DNA of 64,000 nt from Brevundimonas sp. M20 (GTDB lineage Bacteria; Pseudomonadota; Alphaproteobacteria; Caulobacterales; Caulobacteraceae). The position numbers and the translations under genes were made by a program. The notes under the pieces were generated by a model. It saw only the letters and a list, made by a program, of their open reading frames with translations, had not been told where the DNA came from and did no database searches. The DNA lies in the NCBI RefSeq assembly GCF_006547065.1, contig NZ_CP041243.1, positions 2,805,001 to 2,869,000 on the forward strand, in the 5' to 3' direction. Shown in pieces: positions 1-8,583 of the stretch (the stretch's first letter is position 1; every line of letters begins with the position of its first letter).

Positions 1-155
1 AGGTCCAGCCGCCCCCAGCCGGAGCGTTCCAGCTCGGCCAGAATGACGTCGGCGTCGGGCGTATCGACAGCGGCGACCATCCCGGTCGCGCCGTCGCGGA
101 CCAGAAAGCCGTAATTGTCGCTCAGGCAGGGGAAGAGGCGAACTTCGAGAGACAT
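1..155 (-). CDS. gloB: Hydroxyacylglutathione hydrolase (glyoxalase II), 5' part only
   Basis: Reading the minus strand from the ATG at 155 gives about 51 residues before the window ends. They contain the glyoxalase II N-terminal pattern LSDNYGFLVRD followed by MVAAVDTPDA, the first strands of the metallo-beta-lactamase fold. By family knowledge the enzyme hydrolyses S-lactoylglutathione to lactate and glutathione in methylglyoxal detoxification. The metal-binding HxHxDH motif lies outside the window, so activity cannot be judged. The gene diverges from the methyltransferase at 201 with only 45 bp between them. Confidence 0.85.
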   Translation of the reverse strand, partial: MSLEVRLFPCLSDNYGFLVRDGATGMVAAVDTPDADVILAELERSGWGRLD

Positions 156-200
156 GCGACCATTCTGGCAGCCGCCCGTCCACGGGTCTATGCTGGAGCC

Positions 201-959
201 ATGCGGTGCAGCATCGAGGATCTGAGACTCTTCTACGGCGAGCCTGCCGGACGGCTGGCGCGTCGTCTGCTGGCGCGACGGCTTGAGGACGCCTGGGGCG
301 AGGCGCCGAACGCGGATGTTCTGGGCATCGGCTATGCGACCCCGTGGCTGGACGCCTTCGTCGGCGCGCGCCGGACGGTGGCGGCCATGCCCGGCGGACA
401 GGGCGTCGAGCTATGGCCGCAGGCGGGCAAGAACCGCACGGTGCTGGTGGACGACCGCCGCCTGCCCTTCGCCGCCGGCTCCTTTGACCGCATCCTTATG
501 GTGCATGCGCTGGAAGAAGCGGATGACGCCCAGGCCCTGATGCTGGAGGCCGTGCGGGCGCTGGCGCCGACCGGGCGGATCATTCTGGTGGCGGCGGCGC
601 GAGGCGGACTGTGGGCGCGCGCCGAGAACACGCCCTTCGGCCATGGCAGACCCTTCACCCGTCGCCAGCTGGAGCGGCTGGTGCGCGAGGCCGGACTGGA
701 GCCGACCGCCTGGTCCCAGACCCTGTATGTGCCGCCGTGGGGGCCGCTGCTGCCGATGGCCGACGGGCTGGAACAGATCGGCAAGCATCTGATGCCCGGC
801 GCGGCCGGTTTGATCCTGCTGGAAGCGACGCGGCAAGCCTACGCCCGCGCCCGTCCGGGCGGAGCGGTGGCGACGGCGCAGGTACTGACGCCCGCCTTGC
901 AGCCTCAACCGGCCTCGCGCGCCCGTCGTGATCTGGTCGAACGGGCCAAACACCCCTAA
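201..959 (+). CDS. Class I SAM-dependent methyltransferase, substrate unknown
   Basis: A 252-residue protein with a Rossmann-type methyltransferase core. Motif I is DVLGIGYATP (about residues 39-48), and a motif resembling the UbiE/Methyltransf_11 class, LPFAAGSFDRILMVHALEE, lies near residues 88-106. The C-terminal quarter is Ala/Arg/Pro-rich and probably disordered. The ATG at 201 is preceded by a purine-rich stretch (ctggagcc). The start is close to the divergent gloB, an arrangement I recall from other alphaproteobacteria. The gene is followed nine bases later by sixA, so the two are probably co-transcribed. The methyl acceptor cannot be deduced. Confidence 0.8.
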   Translation: MRCSIEDLRLFYGEPAGRLARRLLARRLEDAWGEAPNADVLGIGYATPWLDAFVGARRTVAAMPGGQGVELWPQAGKNRTVLVDDRRLPFAAGSFDRILMVHALEEADDAQALMLEAVRALAPTGRIILVAAARGGLWARAENTPFGHGRPFTRRQLERLVREAGLEPTAWSQTLYVPPWGPLLPMADGLEQIGKHLMPGAAGLILLEATRQAYARARPGGAVATAQVLTPALQPQPASRARRDLVERAKHP

Positions 960-968
960 AGGCGGGCC

Positions 969-1469
969 ATGCAAAGACTGATCCTGATGCGCCACGCGGA
1001 GGCCGAGCGGGCGAGCGGTTCCGGCCGTGACCGCGACCGCGACCTGTCGGCGCGCGGACGCGCCGACGCCGCCGCCATGGGCCGGGCGCTGGCCGCGAAG
1101 GGCGTGCGTCCTGATCTGGCGCTGGTCTCGCCCGCCAGCCGCACGCAGCAGACCTGGGATCTGGTCCATGACGCCATGGGTGATGTCGAGGTGCGGGGCG
1201 ACGAGCCCCTGTACAACGGCTCCGCCGACACCCTGCGCCGGGCCATCGAGGCGGTGGAGGACGAGGCCGGAACGCTGCTGGTGCTGGCGCACAATCCGGG
1301 CGTTCACCTGCTGGCCGTCGAGTATCTGGTCGAGAGCGCCGCCTCGCCGTCGATACTGGATCGGATGAGCGGCGGCTTCCCGCCGGGCTCCGCCGCGCTG
1401 TTCACGGTCGATGTGGCCGGACGCTGCACCTTCGAGGGCTACCTCCAGCCGCGGGACCTCGCCGGATGA
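969..1469 (+). CDS. sixA: SixA-type phosphohistidine phosphatase
   Basis: A 166-residue histidine phosphatase superfamily protein. The RHG-type catalytic motif is at the very N-terminus (LILMRHAEAE, His about residue 9), and the second conserved histidine is in VLAHNPGVH. The length and early catalytic His fit the small SixA branch, which dephosphorylates phosphohistidine on HPt or PTS proteins, rather than sugar phosphatases. The stop overlaps the next start by 4 bp (ATGA at 1466-1469), so translation of the downstream DUF952 gene is probably coupled. The physiological partner is unknown. Confidence 0.8.
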   Translation: MQRLILMRHAEAERASGSGRDRDRDLSARGRADAAAMGRALAAKGVRPDLALVSPASRTQQTWDLVHDAMGDVEVRGDEPLYNGSADTLRRAIEAVEDEAGTLLVLAHNPGVHLLAVEYLVESAASPSILDRMSGGFPPGSAALFTVDVAGRCTFEGYLQPRDLAG

Positions 1470-1822
1470 GCGACATCGCCTACAAGCTGGTGGACCGCGA
1501 CGAGTGGGAATTGGCCCGCCTGGATGGCGCCTATGCCGGTTCCGCCGTCGATCTGAAGGACGGCTACATCCACATGTCGAGCGGCGCCCAGTTGGCCGAA
1601 ACGGCGCGCCGCCACTATGCGGGGCGCGGCGACCTGCTGCTGGTGGCGGTGGACCTGACGGTGCTGGGCGAATCGCTGAAATGGGAAGCGTCACGTGGTG
1701 GCGACCTGTTCCCGCATCTGTTCGCCCCCCTGCCCGTGAGCGCGGCGCGCGAGGAGCGCTCCCTTTCGGTCGATGCGGACGGCGTCATGCATTTCGACGA
1801 TGGAGCCATCGGATGGGCCTGA
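1466..1822 (+). CDS. DUF952 family protein
   Basis: A 118-residue protein with the DUF952 signature: an N-terminal AYKLVDRDEW, then GYIHMSSGAQLAETA, and a C-terminal FPHLFAPLPVSA. No catalytic function is established for the family; it is often found beside nucleotide-metabolism or PyrD genes. Here it overlaps sixA by 4 bp at its start and pyrD by 10 bp at its end, so it lies inside a tightly packed sixA-DUF952-pyrD transcript. Confidence 0.8.
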   Translation: MSDIAYKLVDRDEWELARLDGAYAGSAVDLKDGYIHMSSGAQLAETARRHYAGRGDLLLVAVDLTVLGESLKWEASRGGDLFPHLFAPLPVSAAREERSLSVDADGVMHFDDGAIGWA

Positions 1823-2850
1823 CCGACATCGGCGCGGCCCTGCTGCGGACCCTCGATCCGGAGACGGCGCACCAACTGGCGATCAAGGCCTTGCAGGTCA
1901 CCCCCCTGCCCGCTCCGCCTACGGACGATCCGGTTCTGCGCGCGCGCGTGGGCCGACTGGACCTGCCGAACCCGGTGGGGCTTGCCGCTGGTCTGGACAA
2001 GAACGGCGAGGCCCTGCACGGCCTCGCCCGGCTGGGTTTCGGCTTCGTGGAGTGTGGCTCTGTCACCCCGCTGGCGCAGCCGGGCAATCCGAAGCCGCGT
2101 CTCTTCCGCCTGTATGAAGACCGGGCGATCATCAACCGGATGGGGTTCAACAACGCCGGGCTGGACGCCTTCGCCGGCCGTCTGTCGGGACGTCCGACGA
2201 CGGCGGTGATCGGGGCCAATCTCGGCTCCAACAAGGACACCGAGGACAAGGCGGCGGACTATGTGAAAGGCCTGATCCGCCTGAAGGGACTGGCCGATTA
2301 CGTCACCGTCAATGTCTCCTCGCCGAACACCCCGGGCCTGCGGGCCTTGCAGGGCCGCGCGGCGCTGGACGACCTTCTGGGCCGTCTGGCGGAGGCGCGA
2401 GGCGACGACCCGACGCCCGTTTTCCTGAAGATCGCGCCGGACCTGACCGCCGACGAGATCCGTATGATCGTCGAGGCCAGTCTGGATCACGGACTGGACG
2501 CCCTGATCGTGTCCAACACAACGCTGGACCGCCCGGAGAGCCTGCGCGCGCCGGATCGCGGCGAGGCCGGCGGCCTGTCGGGCGCACCGCTGAAGGCTCG
2601 CGCGCGGGATGCCTTGCGCGCCGCCGCCGACGCCTCGGCGGGACGCCTGCCGCTGATCGCGGTCGGGGGCATCGACAGCGGCGAGGAAGCCTGGGCGCGT
2701 ATCCGGGCGGGCGCGTCTGCGATCCAGATCTATTCGGCGCTGATTTACGAGGGCCCCGGACTGGTTTCCCGCATCAAGCGCGAACTGGCCGAACGGCTGC
2801 GCGCCGAAGGGTTCTCCACTGTGTCCGAAGCGGTCGGAACCGCCCGTTGA
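1813..2850 (+). CDS. pyrD: Dihydroorotate dehydrogenase (quinone), class 2
   Basis: A 345-residue protein beginning MGLTDIGAALLR. It oxidises dihydroorotate to orotate with quinone as acceptor, the fourth step of pyrimidine synthesis, at the inner membrane. Visible motifs are LAAGLDKNGEA (FMN contact, residues 57-67), NRMGFNNAG, NVSSPNTPGLR (residues 167-177, Ser170 matching the catalytic base of class 2 enzymes), SNTT, and the phosphate-binding GGIDSGEEAW. The N-terminal helical extension identifies class 2. The frame stays open upstream to 1411, but homology begins at the ATG at 1813, so that start is used; it overlaps the DUF952 gene by 10 bp. Confidence 0.95.
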   Translation: MGLTDIGAALLRTLDPETAHQLAIKALQVTPLPAPPTDDPVLRARVGRLDLPNPVGLAAGLDKNGEALHGLARLGFGFVECGSVTPLAQPGNPKPRLFRLYEDRAIINRMGFNNAGLDAFAGRLSGRPTTAVIGANLGSNKDTEDKAADYVKGLIRLKGLADYVTVNVSSPNTPGLRALQGRAALDDLLGRLAEARGDDPTPVFLKIAPDLTADEIRMIVEASLDHGLDALIVSNTTLDRPESLRAPDRGEAGGLSGAPLKARARDALRAAADASAGRLPLIAVGGIDSGEEAWARIRAGASAIQIYSALIYEGPGLVSRIKRELAERLRAEGFSTVSEAVGTAR

Positions 2851-2914
2851 CGGAGCGTTAGGGCCAACGCGGCATGATCCCCGAACGGCGAAGACGCCAT
2901 TTCCGGGGAGACGC

Positions 2915-4864
2915 ATGGCGAACGCCAGTGCCGCCATCACGCCGATGACCGATCCGTGGGTCGTCGCCATTCACCAGCGCCGCAAGGCGCTGCTGCAGCG
3001 GCTCGGCATGGCCGCGGCCAGCGCCCTGGTCTTCAGCCCCCTGATCGGCTGGGAGCTGAGCGTCCTGTGGGTGATAGGCTATTTCGTGATCCAGGGCGTC
3101 GACCTGTGGACCTTTTCCCCCGTTCTGGCCGGTCGCGCGCAGAAGCTGACGGGGCTTCGCGCCCTGCTGGGCGACGTCATGCTGGTCCTGAACGCAAGCT
3201 ATTTCGGCAGTCTTTCAGTTCCGCTGTGGCTGGTCGGCGGTCCGATGGGCGGCATCAGCGCGGCCATGCTGCTGTCGGCCGGCGCCATCTATTCGATGAT
3301 CAATGCGCCGCGCTCGATGCGGGTGCTGCTCCTGACCGTCACGCCACAGTTCCTCTATCTGACCTCCATCCCCTTCTACATGGCCCTGTTCGGGGGCTCG
3401 ACGGGCTTTGTTTCGGCCGCGGCGATCGCGGTAGGCGTCTTCATCACCTACTGCCTGTCGACCTGGAAGCGCATGAACGACGCCCGCACGGCCGAGAGCG
3501 CCGCCCGGATCGAAGCCGAACAGAAGCGGGTCGACGCCGTTCGCATCATGGAGGGCCGCAGCGCCTTCCTGGCCACGGTCGGCCATGACCTGCGCACCCC
3601 GATCAGCGCCATCCTGACCGGCGCGGCCGAGCTGGAGCGCGGCGCCGCCGACGGCGCCGCCCGCAGTCAGGCCCGACTGATCAACGACGCGGGCGCGATG
3701 ATGAAGGCCCTGCTGGACGATCTGCTGGACCACGCCAAGCTCGAAGCCGGGCATATGACGGTGGACGCCGTGGACTTCGACCTGCGCGAACTGCTGAACC
3801 AGACCGTTCGCCTGTGGCGCGCCCCCGTGCGCGCCAAGGGCGTGAAGTTCCGCGTCGAAGGCGCGGCGACCATTCCGGCCGCGGTGCGCGGCGACCCGAT
3901 GCGCCTACGCCAGGTTCTCAACAATCTGATCTCCAACGCCGTGAAGTTCACCTCGACCGGCGCCATCACGGTGCGGCTGCAAAGCTGGCTGGACGAGCCG
4001 GTCGGCCACGCCATCCTGATCGAAATATCTGACACCGGCCCGGGCATGAACGCCGCCCAGGTAGCGCGCCTGTTCACGCCGTTCGACCAGACCCAGGACG
4101 GCGTCAGCGCCCGTCACGGCGGCACGGGTCTGGGGCTGTCGATCAGCAAGCAACTGGCCGACCTGATGGGCGGCCGCCTGACCGCGCGCAGCCGTCCCGG
4201 CGAAGGCGCCCACTTCACCCTGGCCCTGCGCCTGCAACCCGGCGAGATGACCCAGGCCGTCACGCCCGGACTGGATCAGGAAAGCCGCGACGCCGTCGCC
4301 CGCGTTCTGTCTGATCGGGCTGCCGGCGCGGGGCCTGTCGCACTGACGCCCGCGCCCCGGCCTGCCCCGACGCCTGCCCCGGTGATGGAAGCCGCAGGGC
4401 CCGCGCCCGCCGTCGTCGAGGACGCCGTCGAAGACGAGGACGAGGGCCGCCCGATGCGGGTGCTGGTGGTCGATGACCACGACATCAACCGCCGCGCCAT
4501 CCAGTTGATCCTGCAGCCGCTGGGCTGTGACATCGCCACCGCCGCGGACGGCATGGCGGCGCTGAAGATTTGCGAGCAGACCGCCTTCGATCTGATCTTC
4601 ATGGACGTGCGGATGCCCGAACTGGACGGTCGCGAGACGACCCGACGCATTCGCGCCGGGAGCGGCCCGAACGCTCATGTCCCCGTTATCGCCGTCACCG
4701 CCGACACGGCGCCGGAAGACATCGCCGCCTGCACCGCGGCGGGCATGACCTATTTCGTGCCCAAGCCGATCACCCCGCCGATGCTGCTGGGCGCCATCAC
4801 CCATGTGATGACCATGGCCGAGGATCAGACGGGCGTGGAAGACATGGAGACGGCGGTCGCCTGA
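2915..4864 (+). CDS. Membrane hybrid sensor histidine kinase with C-terminal receiver
   Basis: A 649-residue protein. Residues about 30-185 form five to six hydrophobic segments without an obvious periplasmic sensor domain. They are followed by a HisKA domain (GHDLRTPIS, phospho-accepting His224), a HATPase_c domain (NLISNAVKF N-box, DTGPGM G1, GGTGLGLSI G2), an Ala/Pro linker at about 470-510, and a receiver domain whose phospho-acceptor is Asp564 in FMDVRMPELDG. No HPt domain or output regulator is adjacent, so phosphorelay partners must lie elsewhere. Its 3' end overlaps the convergent vsr gene by 40 bp. The signal sensed is unknown. Confidence 0.9.
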   Translation: MANASAAITPMTDPWVVAIHQRRKALLQRLGMAAASALVFSPLIGWELSVLWVIGYFVIQGVDLWTFSPVLAGRAQKLTGLRALLGDVMLVLNASYFGSLSVPLWLVGGPMGGISAAMLLSAGAIYSMINAPRSMRVLLLTVTPQFLYLTSIPFYMALFGGSTGFVSAAAIAVGVFITYCLSTWKRMNDARTAESAARIEAEQKRVDAVRIMEGRSAFLATVGHDLRTPISAILTGAAELERGAADGAARSQARLINDAGAMMKALLDDLLDHAKLEAGHMTVDAVDFDLRELLNQTVRLWRAPVRAKGVKFRVEGAATIPAAVRGDPMRLRQVLNNLISNAVKFTSTGAITVRLQSWLDEPVGHAILIEISDTGPGMNAAQVARLFTPFDQTQDGVSARHGGTGLGLSISKQLADLMGGRLTARSRPGEGAHFTLALRLQPGEMTQAVTPGLDQESRDAVARVLSDRAAGAGPVALTPAPRPAPTPAPVMEAAGPAPAVVEDAVEDEDEGRPMRVLVVDDHDINRRAIQLILQPLGCDIATAADGMAALKICEQTAFDLIFMDVRMPELDGRETTRRIRAGSGPNAHVPVIAVTADTAPEDIAACTAAGMTYFVPKPITPPMLLGAITHVMTMAEDQTGVEDMETAVA

Positions 4865-5268
4865 CCGCGCACCGCCGTCAGGAGGCGGTCGGGAAAGTCC
4901 GACGCCTTCATCGCGCACTCCCAGACCGTGACCACGCGCCATCCTGCGGCCTGAAGCGCCTGTGCATTGGTCAGGTCGCGGGCGCGATTGCGGTCGATCT
5001 TGGCGACCCAGTAGTTCGCGTTCGCCTTTGGTTGTCGCGCCCCGCGCGGGCAGTCGTGGCCGTGCCAGAAACAGCCGTGGACCAGGACGACGGTGCGCCG
5101 CCCCTTCATTACGATATCCGGTCGTCCGGGCAGTCCCGCGCCGCCCAGCCGGTAACCGATCCCGGCCGTGCGCAAAATGCGGCGCACGGCCAGTTCGGGC
5201 GAGGTGTCCTTCCCCTTCACGCGCCGCATAACGGCGCTGCGCTTTTCCGGAGTGAAGACGTCGGTCAC
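4825..5268 (-). CDS. vsr: Very short patch repair endonuclease
   Basis: A 147-residue Vsr family protein. By family knowledge it nicks DNA 5' of T in T:G mismatches that arise by deamination of 5-methylcytosine. Key residues sit at the same numbers as in the E. coli enzyme: Asp51 in PGRPDIV, and His64, Trp68 and His69 in VHGCFWHGHDC; the N-terminal GKDTSPE motif is also present. No cytosine methyltransferase is seen within the window, so it is an orphan here. The last codons overlap the 3' end of the convergent histidine kinase gene by 40 bp, which suggests recent insertion or gene-end erosion. Confidence 0.92.
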   Translation of the reverse strand: MTDVFTPEKRSAVMRRVKGKDTSPELAVRRILRTAGIGYRLGGAGLPGRPDIVMKGRRTVVLVHGCFWHGHDCPRGARQPKANANYWVAKIDRNRARDLTNAQALQAAGWRVVTVWECAMKASDFPDRLLTAVRGQATAVSMSSTPV

Positions 5269-5277
5269 AGCTGGACC

Positions 5278-5317
5278 GCGCTCATGCAGCGAGTGACCGC
5301 GTCACGAGCGATAGCGC
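5278..5317 (+). repeat. 40-bp REP-like palindromic repeat, copy A
   Basis: This element lies in the 53-bp gap between the vsr start and the peroxiredoxin stop. It matches copies at 25951-25990 (inverted), 26014-26053 and 26063-26102. Ends GCGCT and AGCGC can pair, and a central GTGAC-CGC-GTCAC hairpin is conserved by paired changes between copies. It differs from the 26063 copy at three of 40 positions. Confidence 0.75.
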
Positions 5318-5321
5318 CGGC

Positions 5322-5807
5322 TTAGAGCTGCGCCAGCAGGTGCTCGGCCGACGAGACCTTGAACTCGCCGCCCTGCTCGATGTTCAGCTGCTCGACGACG
5401 CCGTCCTTGACCAGCATCGAATAGCGCTGCGAGCGCTCGCCCATGCCGAAGCCCTTCGCGTCGAGCGAGAGGCCGATCTGGCGGGTGAAGTCGCCGTTGC
5501 CGTCGGCCAGCATCAGGATGTCGTCCTTGCCGATGCCCTGGCTGTCAGCCCAGGCGCCCATGACGAAGGCGTCGTTCACGGAGACGCAGGCGATGGTGTC
5601 CACGCCCTTCTCAGCCAGAGCTTCGCGATTGTCCTTGAAGCCCGGCAGGTGGCGGGCCGAGCAGGTCGGGGTGAAGGCGCCGGGCACGGCGAACAGGGCC
5701 ACGGTCTTGCCGGCGAAGATGTCGTCCGTCGAAACCGGCTTGGGGCCGTCGTCGGTGGCGCGGGTCAGGTTGGCCGAGGGGATGCGGTCACCGATCTGAA
5801 CGGTCAT
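5322..5807 (-). CDS. Peroxiredoxin, Prx5/AhpE-like (redoxin domain)
   Basis: A 161-residue thiol peroxidase of the Prx5 group, which reduces hydrogen peroxide and alkyl hydroperoxides with a thiol or glutaredoxin donor. The peroxidatic cysteine is Cys49 in VPGAFTPTCS, a second Cys lies in TIACVSVNDAF, and the YSMLVKDGVV strand is typical. An open frame continues upstream to 6281, but that part is antisense to algH; the family N-terminus MTVQIGDRIP starts at the ATG at 5807 and has a purine-rich ribosome site upstream. It diverges from algH. Confidence 0.93.
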   Translation of the reverse strand: MTVQIGDRIPSANLTRATDDGPKPVSTDDIFAGKTVALFAVPGAFTPTCSARHLPGFKDNREALAEKGVDTIACVSVNDAFVMGAWADSQGIGKDDILMLADGNGDFTRQIGLSLDAKGFGMGERSQRYSMLVKDGVVEQLNIEQGGEFKVSSAEHLLAQL

Positions 5808-5934
5808 GGCAGGCTCCGAAAAAGGAATGTGAGGATCAAACTCCCGGACCAGATAGGCGTTGCCGAAGGTCCCGCCAACACCTGCGTCGCGGCGCATCCT
5901 TGCGTCACCCGGCCCGCGTACCGATGATAAGGGC

Positions 5935-6504
5935 ATGGACGACTTCCAATCCCTCGTCGGACGGCTGCTGGTGGCCATGCCGGGCATCAATGACGACCGG
6001 TTCGAACATGCGGTGATCCTGGTCTGCGCCCACGGCCCGGACCATGCGATGGGCCTGCGGCTGGACCGCCCCGCGCCGGGCGTGGACCTGAAGGCGGTGC
6101 TGGAGAAGCTGGACACCCCCGCCCCTGACTCGGCCTCGAGCCGGAAGGTTCTGGTGGGCGGCCCGGTGGAGCGGGAGCGCGGTTTCGTGCTGCACACCGA
6201 CGACTGGCTGATCGAGGACGCTTCCATGCCCTTCGGTGAAGGACTGGCGATGACCGGCACGCGCGAGGCGCTGGCGGCCATGGTCGATCCCTTCGAAGGG
6301 CCGCGGAAGTCGGTGCTGATGCTGGGCTACGCCGGATGGGGCGACGGCCAGTTGGAGGACGAACTGGTCGAGAATGTCTGGTTGACCGCCGACGCCGATC
6401 CGGCCCTGATCTTCGACACCGATTATGACAGCAAATGGAGCCGGGCGGTGGCGACGCTGGGCGTCGATCCCGGGCAACTGTCAGGACACGGCGGGCGAGC
6501 CTAG
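5935..6504 (+). CDS. algH: YqgE/AlgH family protein
   Basis: A 189-residue YqgE/AlgH family protein starting MDDFQSLVGRLLVAMPG, with conserved FEHAVILVCAHG, MGLRLDRP, VLVGGPVERERGFVLH and LMLGYAGWGDGQLEDEL. The family is structurally known but its biochemical role is unresolved; the alginate-regulation link comes from Pseudomonas. The ATG at 5935 is chosen because homology begins there, although the frame is open from 5860. Its TAG stop shares the bases CTAG (6501-6504) with the stop of the convergent gene. Confidence 0.9.
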   Translation: MDDFQSLVGRLLVAMPGINDDRFEHAVILVCAHGPDHAMGLRLDRPAPGVDLKAVLEKLDTPAPDSASSRKVLVGGPVERERGFVLHTDDWLIEDASMPFGEGLAMTGTREALAAMVDPFEGPRKSVLMLGYAGWGDGQLEDELVENVWLTADADPALIFDTDYDSKWSRAVATLGVDPGQLSGHGGRA

Positions 6505-6893
6505 AGCCGCTCCCGGCACTGGACGATCATCCGGCGCTCACGATCTGAACGCGGCGCCCAGGCCAGCGCCGATCCCGTGAAATCGATGCGGCCCGCCCGG
6601 CCCCGGCTTTCGAGAGCCGCCACGCCACGCGTGGGATCACCATTCACCCGGCCGCACCACAGTCGGCTTCCCCTGTCAGCCCGACCATCGTCCCGCAGAA
6701 AGGCGCCGGTGTTGACCAGTTCGAGCTGATCCTCGGCGGAGAGATGTGCCCGTTCCCGGAGCACGGCCTCCACCCGGTTGCCGCCTTGATAGATCCACAG
6801 CAGAACCGGGGGCCCCAACAACGCGACTACGATCATCACGTACATCACCGCTCGTCCGACCGGACGCTCACGCCAGTAGTCTTCAGGGCTCAC
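6501..6893 (-). CDS. Hypothetical single-pass membrane protein
   Basis: A 130-residue protein from a GTG at 6893 that overlaps the pdeA stop by 4 bp (GTGA), which decides the start. After a short cytoplasmic SPEDYWRERPVGR it has one strong membrane segment (VMYVMIVVALLGPPVLLWIY, residues about 16-35), then a soluble domain with two cysteines (RLWCGRVNGD and IVQCRERL) that could be disulphide-bonded if periplasmic. I do not recognise a family. As the last gene of the cta-to-pdeA run it is probably co-transcribed with pdeA. Confidence 0.7.
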   Translation of the reverse strand: MSPEDYWRERPVGRAVMYVMIVVALLGPPVLLWIYQGGNRVEAVLRERAHLSAEDQLELVNTGAFLRDDGRADRGSRLWCGRVNGDPTRGVAALESRGRAGRIDFTGSALAWAPRSDRERRMIVQCRERL

Positions 6894-8557
6894 GCGGAGC
6901 GCGCCTTGATCGGCGCCGTGCCGTCGGCGAGGGACTCGTTCAGATAGACCTCGGCCTCCTGCGCGGGCAGGGCCTGGGCGTAGCCGAAGCCCTGTCCGTA
7001 GTGGCACTGGGCGTCGAGCAGGAGCTTGGCGAGGCTCGCGTTCTCGACGCCCTCGGCGACGACTTCCAGCGAAAGATCACGGCCCAGGTTGACGACCGAT
7101 TTGACGATCTTGGCCGACCCCTCGTCCTTGTCCATCGTCAGAACGAAGTAGCGGTCGATTTTCAGCGTATCGAACGGCAGCCGGGCCAGATAGCTGAGCG
7201 AGGAGAAGCCGGTGCCGAAGTCGTCCAGCGCCAGCGAGGCGCCGACGTCGCGGAGCTTCTTCAGGGTCTCGGCGGCGCGGGTGGTGTCGCGCATGATGTC
7301 GCCTTCGGTCACTTCCAGCTTCAGCGCGCCCTTGGGCAGCCCGGCTTCGGAAATGATGCGTTCGACATCCTCGACCAGATTGGCCCGCTCGATCTCGCCG
7401 ACCGACAGGTTGACGCTGCAGAACAGCTTGCCCGCCGACGGGTGCCGGGCCAGCCATTCGGCCAGCTGACGGGCCGAGGCGCGCATCATCAGCAGGCCCA
7501 GATCGTTCATCAGGCCCATCTCGTCGGCCAGACCCAGAAACTCGTCCGGTGGGACCATCCCGCGCTTGGGGTGACGCCAGCGGGCCAGGGCCTCGAACCC
7601 AGCCACCGCGCCGGTGTTGAGGTTCACGATGGGCTGGTAGAAGGGCTCGATCTCGCCGCGCACGAAGGCGTTGCGCAGGTCCGCCTCAAGCGCGAGGCGG
7701 GACAGGCTGTCGCTCTCCAGCGCACGGCCATAGGCGGCGATGCCGCCGCGACCGGCGGTCTTGGCCTGCTCCACCGCCAGTTCGACCCGGCGCAGCAGTT
7801 CGGCGGGATCAGCGGCGTCCGGCCCGCCCTCGACCGTCACGGCCCCGATGGAGACGGTCGGATAAATGTCGAAGCCCGCTACACGCAGGGGCTGCTCCAG
7901 CGCCTCGCGCAGGCGCTCGGAGGCCACCGAGGTCTCACGCGGAACGAGGATGGCGAACTCGTCCTCGCCGATGCGGGCGGCGTTCGAGCCATGCGGGAAG
8001 GCGGCGTTCAGGCGCGAGCCCAGCGCGGCCAGCACCAGATCAGCCCGCTCGTGGCCCAGGGCCTCGTTCAGGCGACGCAGGCGGTCGACGTCGGCCACCA
8101 CCAGTTCGAACTCGCCGGATTGGGTCAGGGCCTCGCCCGCCCGGACAAGGAAGGTGCGGCGGTCCAGAAGGCCGGTCAGATTGTCCCGGTGGGAGGCGGC
8201 GAACTTGGTCTCCAGCGCCACGACACCGGCGGCGCGCAGGCCGTCCTCGAGCCAGACGCCACGCCAGATACAGGTTTCGGCGTCACGCATGCGCAGGCGA
8301 ACGGCGACCTCGGTCCCCTCCTCCTGCGGCTTCAGAATCTTTTCGGCAAGGGCGCGATCCTGCGGAATGGCCACCGCGGTGAAGGCCGCGCCCGAGCATT
8401 CGGGGGCCAGCGGGCCAAGTCCGAGGGCGCGGGTGGCGCCGGTGAACCGCATCTGATCATCGGCGGGGGTCCAGATCCACAGGGCGGTGTCCGCCGCCGC
8501 CAACGCCTCAATGGCCGTCGTCGCATCCCAGGCCAGACTTCTGGAGCGAGTATTCAC
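6890..8557 (-). CDS. pdeA: Cyclic-di-GMP phosphodiesterase, PAS-GGDEF(degenerate)-EAL, PdeA-like
   Basis: A 555-residue protein. Residues 20-118 look like a PAS fold. Residues 125-280 are a GGDEF domain whose signature is GEDEF (197-201), so it is probably not a cyclase. Residues 290-545 are an EAL domain with FEALARW (Glu322), NLS, the EVTE motif, DDFGTGFSS, LKIDR and EGVE, all expected for active c-di-GMP hydrolysis. The same GEDEF-EAL layout and length are known for Caulobacter crescentus PdeA (CC3396), where GTP binding to GEDEF stimulates the EAL domain and ClpXP removes the protein at the swarmer-to-stalked transition. Regulation by proteolysis here is inference; the C-terminus ends RSA. 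Confidence 0.88.
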   Translation of the reverse strand: MNTRSRSLAWDATTAIEALAAADTALWIWTPADDQMRFTGATRALGLGPLAPECSGAAFTAVAIPQDRALAEKILKPQEEGTEVAVRLRMRDAETCIWRGVWLEDGLRAAGVVALETKFAASHRDNLTGLLDRRTFLVRAGEALTQSGEFELVVADVDRLRRLNEALGHERADLVLAALGSRLNAAFPHGSNAARIGEDEFAILVPRETSVASERLREALEQPLRVAGFDIYPTVSIGAVTVEGGPDAADPAELLRRVELAVEQAKTAGRGGIAAYGRALESDSLSRLALEADLRNAFVRGEIEPFYQPIVNLNTGAVAGFEALARWRHPKRGMVPPDEFLGLADEMGLMNDLGLLMMRASARQLAEWLARHPSAGKLFCSVNLSVGEIERANLVEDVERIISEAGLPKGALKLEVTEGDIMRDTTRAAETLKKLRDVGASLALDDFGTGFSSLSYLARLPFDTLKIDRYFVLTMDKDEGSAKIVKSVVNLGRDLSLEVVAEGVENASLAKLLLDAQCHYGQGFGYAQALPAQEAEVYLNESLADGTAPIKARSA

Positions 8558-8583
8558 GCGCCGCGGTTCTCCGATGCACGGCG

